Shown: positions 1 to 9,413 of the stretch, one piece after another
Layout of the letters: every line of letters starts with the position of its first letter
Numbering within the stretch: the stretch's first letter is position 1
Assembly: GCF_019331725.1 (NCBI RefSeq)
Contig: NZ_JAHBBF010000001.1
Location: 62,001 to 126,000, forward strand
Origin: Bifidobacterium saguinibicoloris
GTDB lineage: Bacteria; Actinomycetota; Actinomycetes; Actinomycetales; Bifidobacteriaceae
Direction: 5' to 3'
Length of the DNA stretch: 64,000 nucleotides
Notes under the pieces: model-generated
What the model was told of the DNA's origin: nothing
Database searches by the model: none
The model's input: the letters and a program-made list of their open reading frames with translations, nothing else
Made by a program: the position numbers and the translations under genes

Positions 1-247
1 CAAGCCGTGGTTCGAATGGTGCGTCGCCCTCGCGGTGGTCGTGTCGGGCGTGCTTGCCGTCCTCGGATACACGAAGGCCGCCACGGTGTTGATCTCCGTG
101 ACGGCCATCATCACCGGGCTGCTTCGGCTTGTCCTGCGCGAACGCAGCCCGTGGAAGGTGCGCTCAGTGGCGTTCGACTCCTTCATCGGCATCAGCCTTG
201 GGATCGGACTCCTCGCCACCTACTTCAGCGTCTACCTGATCGTCTGA
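1..247 (+). CDS. DUF3017 family membrane protein, C-terminal part
   Basis: The open frame runs in from the left edge (first full codon at base 2), so the start is outside the window. About 80 residues are visible, beginning KPWFEWCVALAVVVSG, with two to three hydrophobic segments and an RERSPWKVRSVAFDS stretch between them. This fits the small actinobacterial DUF3017 membrane protein family, whose function is unknown. Its last 84 bases overlap the 3' end of the convergent aquaporin gene. Confidence 0.7.
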   Translation, partial: KPWFEWCVALAVVVSGVLAVLGYTKAATVLISVTAIITGLLRLVLRERSPWKVRSVAFDSFIGISLGIGLLATYFSVYLIV

Positions 248-1126
248 ACCGTCCTGCGGTTCCGCGTCAGAGGCGGACTCGGACGCAACGGCCGTCGGCT
301 CCCCAGCGGGGTCGGCGGCCTCATCGTATTCATGCAGCGTCTTCGGGTCATCACCCTTGGTCTTCGGAGCGGCGATTATCTGCTGCAGCACCATGGCCAG
401 CGAGACGAGCCCGGCGGCCAGCACCGGGCAGATCCAGAACACCCACAGCTGGGACACCGGTTCGGTGTCGAGACCCTGGGCGTACACGGCGACGGCGATG
501 CCGGTCGCGCGCGCGGGGTTGAGCGCGGCGCCGGTCACCGGGAACGTGATGGCCGCGCCAGCCGCGTACGCGATGCCGGTGACGGCGGCGTAGCGCTTCG
601 TGCCGTAGGAGGCCATGGCGGCGCCGACGATGACCAGGGAGGCGACGACCTCGACGACGATGGCCTGGTTGATGGAGAACGACAGGCCATACTGACTGAG
701 CGTGGAGTAGGCGATGGAACCCTTGTCGAAGCCGTTCACCGTGGCGACCAGCCACTGCGAGAGCGTCACGTTCTCCGAAGTGGGCAGCAGGAACCGGACG
801 AGCAGGCCGGCGAGCGTGGCGCCGACCACCTGGGCGACGATGTAGAGAACGCCGTCCACGAGCTTCGTACGGCCCACGATCATCGCGGCGACGGTGACGG
901 CCGGGTTGAACTGTCCTCCGGAGACCTTGCCGAGGGCGTAGGTCACGGCGGCGTAGACGAGACCGGTCGCCAGAACCGCATACGCCAGATTCAGCGTGTA
1001 GATGACGTTGCCGAACGAGGCGACGGTGTAGACGGCGAAGCAAATGAGGAAGGCGCCGACCAGTTCGGCGCCCACGCGAAGGGGCCACGGCTGCTGCTGC
1101 GCCGTGGCGGTGTCCTGAGATGTCAT
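164..1126 (-). CDS. MIP/aquaporin family channel
   Basis: Membrane channel of the major intrinsic protein family (water, glycerol or other small neutral solutes). Six membrane segments are recognisable, with the two pore half-helices marked by NPA in GGQFNPAV (residues about 74-76) and NPAR in GAALNPARATG (about 203-206). The Arg after the second NPA is the usual selectivity-filter residue. An unusually long acidic tail of about 60 residues, rich in D, E, A and S, follows the last helix. I chose the ATG at 1126 because AGAAGGA precedes it; an in-frame ATG six codons upstream lacks this. The tail-coding end overlaps the convergent DUF3017 gene. Substrate cannot be read from sequence. Confidence 0.85.
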   Translation of the reverse strand: MTSQDTATAQQQPWPLRVGAELVGAFLICFAVYTVASFGNVIYTLNLAYAVLATGLVYAAVTYALGKVSGGQFNPAVTVAAMIVGRTKLVDGVLYIVAQVVGATLAGLLVRFLLPTSENVTLSQWLVATVNGFDKGSIAYSTLSQYGLSFSINQAIVVEVVASLVIVGAAMASYGTKRYAAVTGIAYAAGAAITFPVTGAALNPARATGIAVAVYAQGLDTEPVSQLWVFWICPVLAAGLVSLAMVLQQIIAAPKTKGDDPKTLHEYDEAADPAGEPTAVASESASDAEPQDGSDDQVDAEVGGEESDPKADADEGVERH

Positions 1127-1259
1127 GTCAATCCTTCTGATCATGCGGATGATCCCCGGCGGGCCGCAACCCGCCGGACGACTGCCAGTCTAGCAGTCGG
1201 ACCACCGGGTAAGGTATCATGAAAAGGTTGGAAATACCCTAGGCCACGTTGGGAGAACG

Positions 1260-2033
1260 ATGCCAAACGCATATTCCCGCGCCAGAAAGGCGCAAGACAC
1301 CGCTCAGGAAGGCATTCGCCTGCAGAAGCTGCTCGCCCAGGCTGGATTCGGGTCCCGCCGCAAATGCGAGCTCATGATCACCGAAGGACGCGTCGAAGTC
1401 GACGGTGCGCTCGTCACCGAACTCGGCACCCGCGTCGATCCCAAGCACCACGAAATCCGTGTGGACGGTTCGCGCGTGCGCATCAACGACAATCACATCA
1501 CCCTTGCGCTCAACAAGCCCAAGAAGGTCCTGTCCGCCATGGAGGACCCGAAGGGCCGCTACACCCTGCGCGACATCGTGGGGGACAAGTACGAGCGCAT
1601 CTTCCACATGGGCCGTCTCGACTACGATTCGGAGGGCCTCATCCTCATGACGAACGATGGCGAGCTCAGCCAGCACGTCATGCACCCCAAGTACGAGGTG
1701 GAGAAGACCTACATCGCCACGTTGGAAGGCCGCATCTCCGGCACGGTGTGCCGTCGTCTGGTCACCACCGGCGTGCAGCTCGACGACGGTTGGATCAAGC
1801 TCGACCGCTGCGCCATCATCGACGCGAACCATGACACCACCATCGTCAAGGTCGTGCTCCACTCCGGCAAGAACCGCATCGTACGCCGTATCTTCGGCGC
1901 CATCGGCTTCCCCGTCAAGCGTCTTGTCCGCACCCAGATCGGTCCAATCAAGCTCGGCGACCTGAAGTCCGGCTCCTACCGCGTGCTCAGCCAGACCGAG
2001 GTGCGTTCCCTGTCCAAGGAGGTCGGCCTGTGA
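1260..2033 (+). CDS. 16S/23S rRNA pseudouridine synthase, RsuA/RluB family
   Basis: Isomerises specific uridines of ribosomal RNA to pseudouridine in the cytoplasm. 257 residues: an N-terminal S4 RNA-binding domain ([23 protein letters not shown], about residues 18-40) and the catalytic domain with [19 protein letters not shown], whose Asp is the catalytic residue, then KTYIA and [22 protein letters not shown] precedes the ATG. The stop overlaps the start of cmk-der (GTGA), so the two are translationally coupled. RluB is the likeliest subgroup, but RsuA cannot be excluded. Confidence 0.9.
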   Translation: MPNAYSRARKAQDTAQEGIRLQKLLAQAGFGSRRKCELMITEGRVEVDGALVTELGTRVDPKHHEIRVDGSRVRINDNHITLALNKPKKVLSAMEDPKGRYTLRDIVGDKYERIFHMGRLDYDSEGLILMTNDGELSQHVMHPKYEVEKTYIATLEGRISGTVCRRLVTTGVQLDDGWIKLDRCAIIDANHDTTIVKVVLHSGKNRIVRRIFGAIGFPVKRLVRTQIGPIKLGDLKSGSYRVLSQTEVRSLSKEVGL

Positions 2034-4159
2034 TTCGTGTCGCCATCGACGGGCCCGCCGGCGTCGGCAAATCCTCGACGTCGAAGGCGCTGGCCAAATT
2101 CTACGGTTTCGCCTATCTGGACACGGGCGCCATGTACCGGGCCTGCACGTGGTGGTGCCTGCATCAGGGCATCGACCTCGACGTGGATCAGGTCGATGAG
2201 CGTCTCGTCACGGAGACCGTGGGCGAGTTCTTCACCGGTGACCATTTCGATATCGGCGTCGACCCGGACAATCCGTTCGTGACCGCGGACGGCGAGGACA
2301 TCTCCCAGGAGATTCGCTCCTCCGAGGTCTCGTCGCACGTGTCGAAGGTCTCGAACGTCATCCCCGTACGCAACGTGCTCATCGCAGCGCAGCGCGCCTA
2401 CATCGCGCGGGAGGAGTCGGCCGACTCCTTCTCCGGTGGGCTCGGCGTCGTCGCGGAGGGCCGTGACATCACCACCGTCGTCGCCCCCGACGCGGAAGTG
2501 CGCGTCCTGCTCACCGCACGTGAGGAGGTGCGTCAGGCGAGGCGTACCGGACAGGCCGTATCCGGCGTGGGCGCGGAGGACGTCGCCGCACGCGACCGTC
2601 AGGACTCCAAGGTCACGAACTTCACCACCGCGGCGGACGGCGTGACCACCGTCGACAACTCCGACATGGATTTCGCGCAGACGCTCGACGTGCTGGTCGG
2701 TCTGGTCGACGACGCCATCGAGGAACAGGAGTACGAGCGGTACGCCGCCAACCTCGAAGGATACGAACTGGCCGAGGGCGACGAGGCGCTGATCGAGGAC
2801 CGTGGAGGAGACCTGTCCCGCTCCGGTCCCGCGGCGCGTCCGGTCGGCGTGCTCGCCATCGTGGGCCGTCCGAACGTGGGCAAGTCGTCGCTCGTCAACC
2901 GCATCCTCGGCAAGCGCGTCGCCGTCGTCGAGGACACGCCGGGCGTCACGCGCGACCGCGTCAGCTACGACGCGGAATGGGCCGGCACCGACTTCAAGCT
3001 CGTCGACACGGGCGGCTGGGAGGTCGACGTCGAGGGCATCGACTCCGCCATCGCGTCGCAGGCCGAAGTCGCCGTGAACCTCGCCGACGCGGTCGTGCTC
3101 GTCGTCGACGGACAGGTGGGTCTGACGGATACGGACGAGCGCATCGTCAGGATGCTGCGCGCCTCCGGCAAACCGGTCACCCTCGCCGTCAACAAGATCG
3201 ACGACCGCGAAAGCGAATACCTCGCGGCCGAATTCTGGAAGCTCGGACTCGGCGAGCCGTACGCCATCTCCGCCATGCACGGCAGGGGAGTGGGCGACCT
3301 GCTCGACCAGGCGATCGACTCGCTGCGGAAGGCGGAGAAGACCTCCGGATTCCTCACGCCTTCCGGCCTGCGCCGTGTGGCGCTCGTGGGCCGTCCGAAC
3401 GTGGGCAAGTCGTCCCTGCTCAACCAGCTGGCGCGCGAGCAGCGCGCCGTCGTCAACGATCTGGCCGGCACCACGCGCGACCCCGTCGACGAGGTCATCG
3501 ACATCGACGGCGAGGATTGGCTGTTCATCGACACGGCCGGCATCAAGCGCCGCCAGCACAAGCTGCAGGGCGCGGAATACTATTCGTCGCTGCGCACGCA
3601 GGCGGCCATCGAACGTTCCGAGCTCGCGCTCGTCCTGTTCGACGCGTCCGTGCCGATCTCCGATCAGGACCTCAAGGTCATGAGCTCCGCCGTGGACGCG
3701 GGCCGCGCCATCGTGCTCGTGTTCAACAAGTGGGATGCGATGGACGAGTTCGACAAGCAGCGTCTCGAACGCCTGTGGGTCACCGAGTTAGATCGTGTCA
3801 CCTGGGCTCAGCGCGTCAACCTGTCCGCCAAGACGGGCTGGCACACCAACCGTCTGGCCAAAGCCATGCGCGAGGCGCTGGAATCCTGGGACAAGCGCAT
3901 TCCGACCGGCAAGCTCAACGCGTTCCTGGGACAACTGCAGTCCGCCCACCCGCATCCGTTGCGAGGCGGCAAGCAGCCGCGCATCCTGTTCGCCACGCAG
4001 GCGTCGACGCGTCCGCCGAGGTTCGTGATCTTCGCGACCGGCTTCCTCGAGCACGGCTACCGCCGCTACATCGAACGTTCGCTGCGTGAGGAGTTCGGCT
4101 TCGAGGGGTCGCCGATTCAGATTTCGGTGAACATCCGCGAGAAGAAGAAACGCAAGTAG
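2030..4159 (+). CDS. cmk-der: bifunctional cytidylate kinase / ribosome-assembly GTPase Der
   Basis: One 709-residue protein joins two usually separate enzymes. Residues 1 to about 230 are cytidylate kinase (CMP/dCMP phosphorylation), with the P-loop GPAGVGKSS near the N-terminus and GRDITTVV in the middle. The rest is Der (EngA): two tandem GTPase domains, each with GRPNVGKSS (about residues 279 and 454), DTGGWE or DTAGIKRR, and NKID or NKWD, then the C-terminal KH-like domain ending in a basic tail KKKRK. Der matures the 50S subunit. The start is a GTG overlapping the stop of the pseudouridine synthase. This fusion is, as I recall, typical of bifidobacteria and some other actinobacteria. 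Confidence 0.95.
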   Translation: MIRVAIDGPAGVGKSSTSKALAKFYGFAYLDTGAMYRACTWWCLHQGIDLDVDQVDERLVTETVGEFFTGDHFDIGVDPDNPFVTADGEDISQEIRSSEVSSHVSKVSNVIPVRNVLIAAQRAYIAREESADSFSGGLGVVAEGRDITTVVAPDAEVRVLLTAREEVRQARRTGQAVSGVGAEDVAARDRQDSKVTNFTTAADGVTTVDNSDMDFAQTLDVLVGLVDDAIEEQEYERYAANLEGYELAEGDEALIEDRGGDLSRSGPAARPVGVLAIVGRPNVGKSSLVNRILGKRVAVVEDTPGVTRDRVSYDAEWAGTDFKLVDTGGWEVDVEGIDSAIASQAEVAVNLADAVVLVVDGQVGLTDTDERIVRMLRASGKPVTLAVNKIDDRESEYLAAEFWKLGLGEPYAISAMHGRGVGDLLDQAIDSLRKAEKTSGFLTPSGLRRVALVGRPNVGKSSLLNQLAREQRAVVNDLAGTTRDPVDEVIDIDGEDWLFIDTAGIKRRQHKLQGAEYYSSLRTQAAIERSELALVLFDASVPISDQDLKVMSSAVDAGRAIVLVFNKWDAMDEFDKQRLERLWVTELDRVTWAQRVNLSAKTGWHTNRLAKAMREALESWDKRIPTGKLNAFLGQLQSAHPHPLRGGKQPRILFATQASTRPPRFVIFATGFLEHGYRRYIERSLREEFGFEGSPIQISVNIREKKKRK

Positions 4160-4200
4160 CGTCGTCGTCGGGCGTTTCGCATCGACGCCGTCGCCGACGC

Positions 4201-4239
4201 GATGTGGGCGGTACCGTTGACGACGGTACCGCCCACATC
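4201..4239 (+). terminator. perfect 17-bp inverted repeat, likely terminator
   Basis: Bases 4201-4217 are the exact reverse complement of 4223-4239, around a 5-base loop. The hairpin lies 41 bases after the cmk-der stop. There is no clear T-run, so it could act as a GC-strong terminator or RNA 3' stabiliser. Confidence 0.6.
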
Positions 4240-4310
4240 GTCTGTATGCCCGTCTCGTACACGGAAAGGCCGTGCCGTACGTTCCTGCATTGGCGGAGAG
4301 AGGATGGACG

Positions 4311-4982
4311 ATGCCGATGGATGACTTCCTACACGTCGGTGACGTCGTCGACAGTCGTGTGCGTCCGCTGGTGCTCATCGATTTCGACGGGGTGATCAAC
4401 CAGTTTCCGGACGAGAAGGTACGTCGCCGTCGGAATTCGACGGATTGGATGCGGCCGGAAGACCCGCGTATCGCCTTGTACTCGCCGGAAAGCTGGTTCA
4501 CGCCGGACCGCAAGGAGACCGTATTCATACGATTCCAGGGACGCTTTCGCATCCTGTGGTCGAGCGAGCTGGTGGATCGGCTCAGGACGTTGGACGCCGA
4601 CATCCTGTGGCTGAGCACGTGGCAGCCGTACACGGACCTGCTGAACCTGCATCTCGGCGTCGACTGGGAGACGATTCGTTGGTACGATCCGGTCACCGGG
4701 GAGGGGCGGCGTACGGGCAAGCGGCGGGCGGTGCTGAACCATCTGCGGTATGGTCGTCCGATCGTGTGGATCGACGACGAGGAGACCACGTATGATGCAG
4801 GACTCGCCATCGCCGGCAACGATCCGCAGGCGCCCGTGCTCGCGGTGGGGCCCGAATCACATGTCGGCATCAGCCGCGCCCAGATGGACCGGATCGAACG
4901 GTTCATCGCCGCACCTCCCGAAGAGCCGGTTCTGCGATTCGACGTATGCGTGAACGACCACGAGGAGCACTGGGGATTCTGA
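4311..4982 (+). CDS. HAD-like hydrolase-fold protein of unknown function
   Basis: 223 residues. Three HAD-superfamily signatures occur in order: LVLIDFDGVIN (DxD nucleophile motif, about residues 20-30), ILWLSTWQ (motif II, with the S/T) and IVWIDDEETT (acidic motif IV). Enzymes of this fold are usually phosphatases; the substrate here is not evident. I chose the ATG at 4311 because AGAGAGGA lies at the right spacing; an upstream in-frame GTG (4272) is possible. It stands alone after the hairpin at 4201-4239, with 270 bases to the next gene. Confidence 0.65.
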   Translation: MPMDDFLHVGDVVDSRVRPLVLIDFDGVINQFPDEKVRRRRNSTDWMRPEDPRIALYSPESWFTPDRKETVFIRFQGRFRILWSSELVDRLRTLDADILWLSTWQPYTDLLNLHLGVDWETIRWYDPVTGEGRRTGKRRAVLNHLRYGRPIVWIDDEETTYDAGLAIAGNDPQAPVLAVGPESHVGISRAQMDRIERFIAAPPEEPVLRFDVCVNDHEEHWGF

Positions 4983-5252
4983 TGGGCTCCCGATCGACTG
5001 GGGTTGCGACGACTGGGCTGGTCGTGCAGGATGTACGGACGCACGCACCATGTCGAACATGCTGTATACCCATCATGAGGGTCTGCGCAGCCTGCTTCAG
5101 GCATGTCTCACAGTAGAGGTCTGAACCCTGCACGTGCCCGGTGTCACTGCGAGATTCGCTGCGCTTCCATGCTGATGAGCCTGTCGACTACGGCTATGTC
5201 GCGCGTGATTTATGCTTAGGCTGGAGATGTACAGAGAGAGGGCAAGTGAGGG

Positions 5253-6329
5253 ATGAAACCGATTCGGACTGTGGATGATGTTGCTACCTGGCGCGATGCG
5301 GCAATGGGCCGGAACGATTCTGACCGAATCGATGTCAAGGAAGAGAATGGCCCGAAGCAGCCTTATTTCGGTTTCTGGAATGGTGAGGACTGGGCATCCA
5401 ATTTCCATCCGGCACCGTTCATCGTCGATTGGAAGGATGACGATGGGTTAGTGAAGAAGCTGCGATTCGAGTGCAGTGAACAATGGTTCATGTTCCGCAA
5501 GGCATGGCGTTTTCACGACCATTACGCCACGGGCCTGGTGCTTCAGTCTGGACTGAAACCGCACCAATACAAGGTAATCGGCCGTAGCGTACGGAACTTC
5601 GATGAGACCGTCTGGAACAAGGAATCACGCGGTTACATGTTCGAGGCCTTGGTGTTCAAGTTCTCGCAGAACCCCGATCTTGCGAACCAGCTGTTGGAGA
5701 CCGGGAACCGAGTGCTTGTCGAGTGCTCACCATTCGACACCATATGGGGTATCGGTCTCGGCAAGCAGACGAAAGACGGTCAGACCGACGACAGGTAGAA
5801 AGACTCCGACAACTGGCGTGGAAAGAACCAGCTTGGTTTCCTGCTTATGGATGTGCGCGAAATGTTGCGGACCAACTTCACCACACCATTCGAGTTCAGA
5901 TACGGACCTTTCATCGACCTGATTCCGCAATTGGACAGGCCAGCGAGCGAACTGTACAAGTGGGTATACCCCTCATCCCATGAGGAAGGTGTGACCTCCA
6001 TGGGTTGGTGCGCCTACGGTCCCGCGGGCGACCAGTGGTGGGATTGCATCTATGCCGACCCAGCATGGGCGGACTATGATCAGGTGCTGGAGGAGTCCGG
6101 CATTGACCCGTGGAAGACGTTGCTATCGGGTGACTACTCCAAACTCAACGCCGAACAGGTACAGGCGCTGATGACATGGTTGACACAACGCGAGCGGTTT
6201 GGCGAAGGTACGGTGTGCGAATCGTTGGATAAAGGCTGGCTCCTCGAGCTGTTGAAACGTCTTCGTGACATCGGCCGGAAAGTGGGTGGAATCCAGAAGA
6301 GTCACGAATCATCTGGACCATACGTATGA
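5253..6329 (+). pseudogene. NADAR domain + DUF6508-like protein split by one in-frame TAG
   Basis: The first open frame (5253-5798) encodes a NADAR domain: YFGFWNGEDWASNFHPAPF, CSEQWFMFRKA and VECSPFDTIWGIG. NADAR proteins act on ADP-ribose conjugates; some remove ADP-ribose from guanine in DNA in DarT-NADAR toxin-antitoxin pairs. TAG at 5796-5798 ends this frame, but the same frame continues at once with KDSDNWRGKNQLGFLLMD then VREMLR. That is the typical NADAR C-terminal WxGxNxLGxxLMxVR block. It then runs into a second domain (to 6329) with RERFGEGTVCESLDKGWLLE, which resembles DUF6508. The natural gene is therefore probably one 358-codon protein. A C-to-T change of CAG to TAG would explain the stop. 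If functional, the downstream part could start at ATG 5847, but that leaves the NADAR domain without its last helix. No DarT-like partner is visible beside it. Confidence 0.7.
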
Positions 6330-6348
6330 CACAGCGCGGCGTCTACCG

Positions 6349-6600
6349 TCACAACATACGACGTATGACGCCGTTCTTCACGGCATCCTTGAAATGGCCG
6401 ATATAGGCGCCGCGCAGCACGTACGCCTCATCGTCGGAACCATCATCGTATCGTTCGAGTTCTTCCTGCATGACGGTGCCGATTACTTCGGCGAATTCGG
6501 TGAACGTCATGGCTTGATCGAGGTCGACGCCGATTGTGGCATATCCACGGACTAAATCCGGATCGACTCCCGCGTCGAACAGTTTGCTGGCGACACTCAT
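6349..6600 (-). CDS. hypothetical 83-residue acidic protein
   Basis: Starts MSVASKLFDAGVDPDLVRGY and ends FKDAVKNGVIRRML. No membrane segment or known motif is seen. I chose the ATG at 6600 because TAAGGAG lies 7 bases upstream; longer in-frame extensions have no such site. It converges on the NADAR-DUF6508 gene, with 19 bases between the stops. The middle (DDGSDDEAY) is strongly acidic. I do not recognise the family. Confidence 0.6.
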   Translation of the reverse strand: MSVASKLFDAGVDPDLVRGYATIGVDLDQAMTFTEFAEVIGTVMQEELERYDDGSDDEAYVLRGAYIGHFKDAVKNGVIRRML

Positions 6601-6794
6601 CAAGACGCTCCTTACAGGTTGAACAGGGTCGTGGCCGGCGGAATACCGCATAGTCATTCCCAATCCTGGTCGGTGAATGGGGCATCGCATAGTACGATCA
6701 ACGTTCCGGTATGTCGGATGTCGAGAACGAGAATGGTTCCGCTCTCTTGGGGAAAGGACTGGAACAGGGAACTGCTTGCTGGCTGTGCCTTGGT

Positions 6795-7457
6795 CTAGTC
6801 CGTCAGGGGAATTCCGCCGTTGACCACGCACCACAGGCCATAACCCATGATCGTTTCAGCGAGCATCTCCATACGTGCCCGGAGCATTTCGCCTGATGGG
6901 GTTGCACGGAATCCGGCGTCCATCCTGTCACGAACCATGACCATGTCATAGCGATGAATCAGAACGTGCGTGAGGTTCCATAAGGCTCCCGGGGTGTCGA
7001 AGATCCCGTCCACATCGTCGGTGCCGATGATCAGCACGCTTCTGTCCCCGGTCGGATGAATCGGGGTCTGACGTGTGATGATGGGCTCGGCGCCGAAGTC
7101 AAACAGGAGGGAGACCCGACGCCGGACGGCATCGTCCAACGCATCGGCGAGTAGGGACAATCCATCACGCTCATCCGAATCGAACGCTTCGCCGATTCGC
7201 GGCCGAACCAGTGACAGCGCCGCTGCCGGATCGGCGATCATACCTGTCTCTTCGCATGAGATCCACGGTGGTCCGGACGTCTTGGCGATATCGTGAAGGG
7301 TGATCATCGTTCGGTCGATCTGCTTTGCGGTGAACGCGATGACGCGAGCGTCTCCACCGAGGACGCCGGTTCCGTCGCCTTCATCGGTCTGATGTTCGGT
7401 CGCAGCGATGCCGGTCGGAATGGCCACCTGCCATCGTGGCCTGTCGGCGTTGCTCAT
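6795..7457 (-). CDS. hypothetical protein, 220 residues
   Basis: A soluble protein of mixed composition with no motif I can name. Mid-protein it has LSLLADALDDAVRRRVSLLF followed by DFGAEPIITRQ. AGGAGG sits 5 bases before the ATG, a strong ribosome site that supports translation. It lies in the same orientation as the 83-residue protein, separated by about 190 bases that hold nothing I recognise. It could be a phage- or island-borne accessory protein. Confidence 0.6.
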   Translation of the reverse strand: MSNADRPRWQVAIPTGIAATEHQTDEGDGTGVLGGDARVIAFTAKQIDRTMITLHDIAKTSGPPWISCEETGMIADPAAALSLVRPRIGEAFDSDERDGLSLLADALDDAVRRRVSLLFDFGAEPIITRQTPIHPTGDRSVLIIGTDDVDGIFDTPGALWNLTHVLIHRYDMVMVRDRMDAGFRATPSGEMLRARMEMLAETIMGYGLWCVVNGGIPLTD

Positions 7458-7544
7458 GGTTTCCTCCTATTCCCACGCCTTATACGTTAATCCAGAACCA
7501 CCGCGGGGAGCCGTGTGGCTGGTGAGGCTATGTGGTGCAATCGT

Positions 7545-8012
7545 CTACTTCAGATAGTCGTCGCTGTTGAAGTAGCCGGCGATGTCGTTGGTGTCGGCGA
7601 TGAGCTGCGGCGCGATGGCGAGCGTGTGGTGCGCATCCTCCGTGCCGCAATACACTATGTCATGTTCCAGCAGCCTGTCGTCGAAGAACATGCGCACGCC
7701 GTTCAGGAACAGCGGACCGATCGTGCCGACATCATAGCCCGTGCGCTCCTTGACCAGTTCCGGAGCGGCCAGATGAATCTGATGTAATCCCAGTGTGCGA
7801 CCGAGCTGCCGCCATCTCAGATGTCCCGTGGCGGAAGCGACGACGGCGAACACGCCTTCCTTGGCTTCTACGATATAGGTGGCCGCCGCCTTGGCGATGT
7901 CGAACACTTTCGCGCCCGATTCCAAATCGACGATGGCGATCTCATGTTCGATGATCCGGGCTTGATCGGGATGTTCCTCGGCGAATCGTCTGATCTGCTC
8001 ATAACTGGCCAT
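7545..8012 (-). CDS. YbaK/ProX-type aminoacyl-tRNA deacylase
   Basis: 155 residues of the YbaK/aminoacyl-tRNA synthetase-associated domain. This family hydrolyses mischarged tRNAs such as Cys- or Ala-tRNA(Pro) in trans. Recognisable parts are IVEAKEGVFAVVASATGHLRWRQLGRTLG, then ERTGYDVGTIGPLFLNGVRMFFDDRLL with the GxxGP-like core, and YCGTEDAHHTLAIAPQLI. GGAGG precedes the ATG. It is the last intact gene before the prophage remnant. Which tRNA it edits cannot be told. Confidence 0.8.
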   Translation of the reverse strand: MASYEQIRRFAEEHPDQARIIEHEIAIVDLESGAKVFDIAKAAATYIVEAKEGVFAVVASATGHLRWRQLGRTLGLHQIHLAAPELVKERTGYDVGTIGPLFLNGVRMFFDDRLLEHDIVYCGTEDAHHTLAIAPQLIADTNDIAGYFNSDDYLK

Positions 8013-8074
8013 GACATGTGCCTCCGGTCAATGAGGGCCGCTGGTTTGTTGATGCTTTCCCATTATCCATCGTT

Positions 8075-8611
8075 TCATGCGCACGTTGTCGTGGCCGAGT
8101 CCCAGAACAGAAATGCGTCACCCGTTCTATGGTTGACAGCGCAGGTACGCCGCTCGAGTCGTTTCATGCTTTTCGCCATCTCGTCGGGCGTGATCTGCCA
8201 GCCCAATGCGGCCAAGCCGGCGGCGCTCAGGCCGATGCGGTCCGCGTAGCGGGGGATGAGCCCCCGGTCGGCCGCGGTGGCGGTGCTTTCGCCGGCCAAC
8301 ACCATGAGACGGCAGTACATGGCGATGTCCCAGCACAGGTACGAGTATTGGGGCATGCTCCACGCCCACGCCTGCGGGCTCTTCCACAGTTGCCGCCACA
8401 GGGCGAGCTCGCGTTTGCGGAACGAGCGCATCGCCTTCTCGTCCGGACCGTCCGGCCCGTTGACGCGGTAACGCTCCAACGGGAACGCGGGCGGCTGGCC
8501 GTCGTATCCGCCGTTCGGCAGCGACGCCAAGGTGAAGCCCGCGCGCTCCGACATTCTCGAATGCGGGTCCTTCGCCGGGCCCGAGCGAAGCCTCGCGCCT
8601 CCGCTGACCAT
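8075..8611 (-). pseudogene. phage terminase small subunit-like remnant
   Basis: Begins MVSGGARLRSGPAKDP (the usual SGPAKDP opening of actinophage small terminases). It continues ELALWRQLWKSPQAWAW, then DIAMYCRLMVLA and RYADRIGLSAAGLAALGW. These match the layout of the DNA-recognition subunit that guides the large terminase to phage DNA. GAGGTGAG precedes the ATG at 8611. The last 25 residues (TCAVNHRTGDAFLFWD...) look foreign to the family, so the 3' end appears to have been replaced at the left edge of the island. It is the last phage gene here and lies far from the large subunit. Confidence 0.55.
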
Positions 8612-8732
8612 GGTCTCACCTCGCTTTGCCTGGGGCCTTTCGCCCGGCTCACGTAATGACGGCCCCTTCGGGGATGGGAGGGGCCGCCTCGGGACGGCGT
8701 TCCCGCATGGCGGGCGGCCCGGAAGAAGGCGG

Positions 8733-9038
8733 CTAATTGCTGAACAACCGGATCTCGGGATATACGCCATGGATCGAACGGCCGTCAAGCACCGGGGTTT
8801 TCTGTTCGAGGAACTCCCGGAAATCAGTAGATCCGGAGAACAGCACGGGATATGCCCCGTCCTCCAGGACGGTCGGGTCCACTATCGACCATGGAGGCAG
8901 ATACTGGATGAACAACTTGCGTCCCCGGTACTCGAAGAACTCGTCGCCATACCGTTCCAGGACATCCTCCATGAACTCGTCCCATGAGAGCGGGGTCCGG
9001 AAGTAGGAGATCTCGTCTACCGTGTGCGATGGCTCCAT
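8733..9038 (-). CDS. putative immunity protein, 101 residues
   Basis: A small acidic protein: SWDEFMEDVLERYGDEFFEY then RGRKLFIQYLPPWSIVD. Its start overlaps the end of the upstream GRGASSG-type gene by 22 bases, the coupling usual for a toxin followed by its immunity gene. CAGGG precedes the ATG. I know no named family for it. The immunity role is inferred from size, charge and position only. Confidence 0.5.
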   Translation of the reverse strand: MEPSHTVDEISYFRTPLSWDEFMEDVLERYGDEFFEYRGRKLFIQYLPPWSIVDPTVLEDGAYPVLFSGSTDFREFLEQKTPVLDGRSIHGVYPEIRLFSN

Positions 9039-9409
9039 AATGCCCTGACCCTTTCCACCATGCGTTTCTCCTGCGGAGTGAGGTTCATGCGAGGTTCGTT
9101 CTTCGGATTGTACTCGTTATGGAAATACCCGTCATACACATGCACCATCTGTCCGCCATGGAAATGGTCGAGGCTGATCTGCTTCAATCGTTTGCCCCCG
9201 TCATCGAAGTAGGTGATGTTCTTGAGCTTGCCCGTATCGCTGACCGCAACGTAGACGCGGCCTCTGGTGCGGGTCTCCATCGGCGCGCGGTTCCTGCCCA
9301 CCACGTCCGTCACGAACTTGATGTTGCCTGACTTGAGAACGGTTTTGAACTCCGTCCCGTATTCATGCCCGTTGTTGCTCACGCCGCTGGAGGCGCCGCG
9401 ACCGCCCAT
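9017..9409 (-). CDS. GRGASSG-type phage-associated putative toxin
   Basis: 130 residues: MGGRGASSG, then YGTEFKTVLKSGNIKFVTDV, APMETRTRGRVYVAVSD, KLKNITYFDDGGKRLKQISL, and a C-terminal HGGQMVHVYDGYFHNEY with LTPQEKRMVERVRALW. I recall this layout from proteins after phage head genes in Firmicutes and Actinobacteria, often at the C-terminus of minor head proteins and suspected to be polymorphic toxins. The His-rich part may be catalytic, which is inference. AAGAGGTG precedes the ATG. The next gene overlaps its end and is a candidate immunity gene. Confidence 0.5.
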   Translation of the reverse strand: MGGRGASSGVSNNGHEYGTEFKTVLKSGNIKFVTDVVGRNRAPMETRTRGRVYVAVSDTGKLKNITYFDDGGKRLKQISLDHFHGGQMVHVYDGYFHNEYNPKNEPRMNLTPQEKRMVERVRALWSHRTR

Positions 9410-9413
9410 ATCG

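Noticed and set aside
7500-8075. Search for a copy of the tRNA-Pro 3' end as the far attachment site of the prophage
   Set aside because: No matching stretch found by eye, so integration at this tRNA is not supported.
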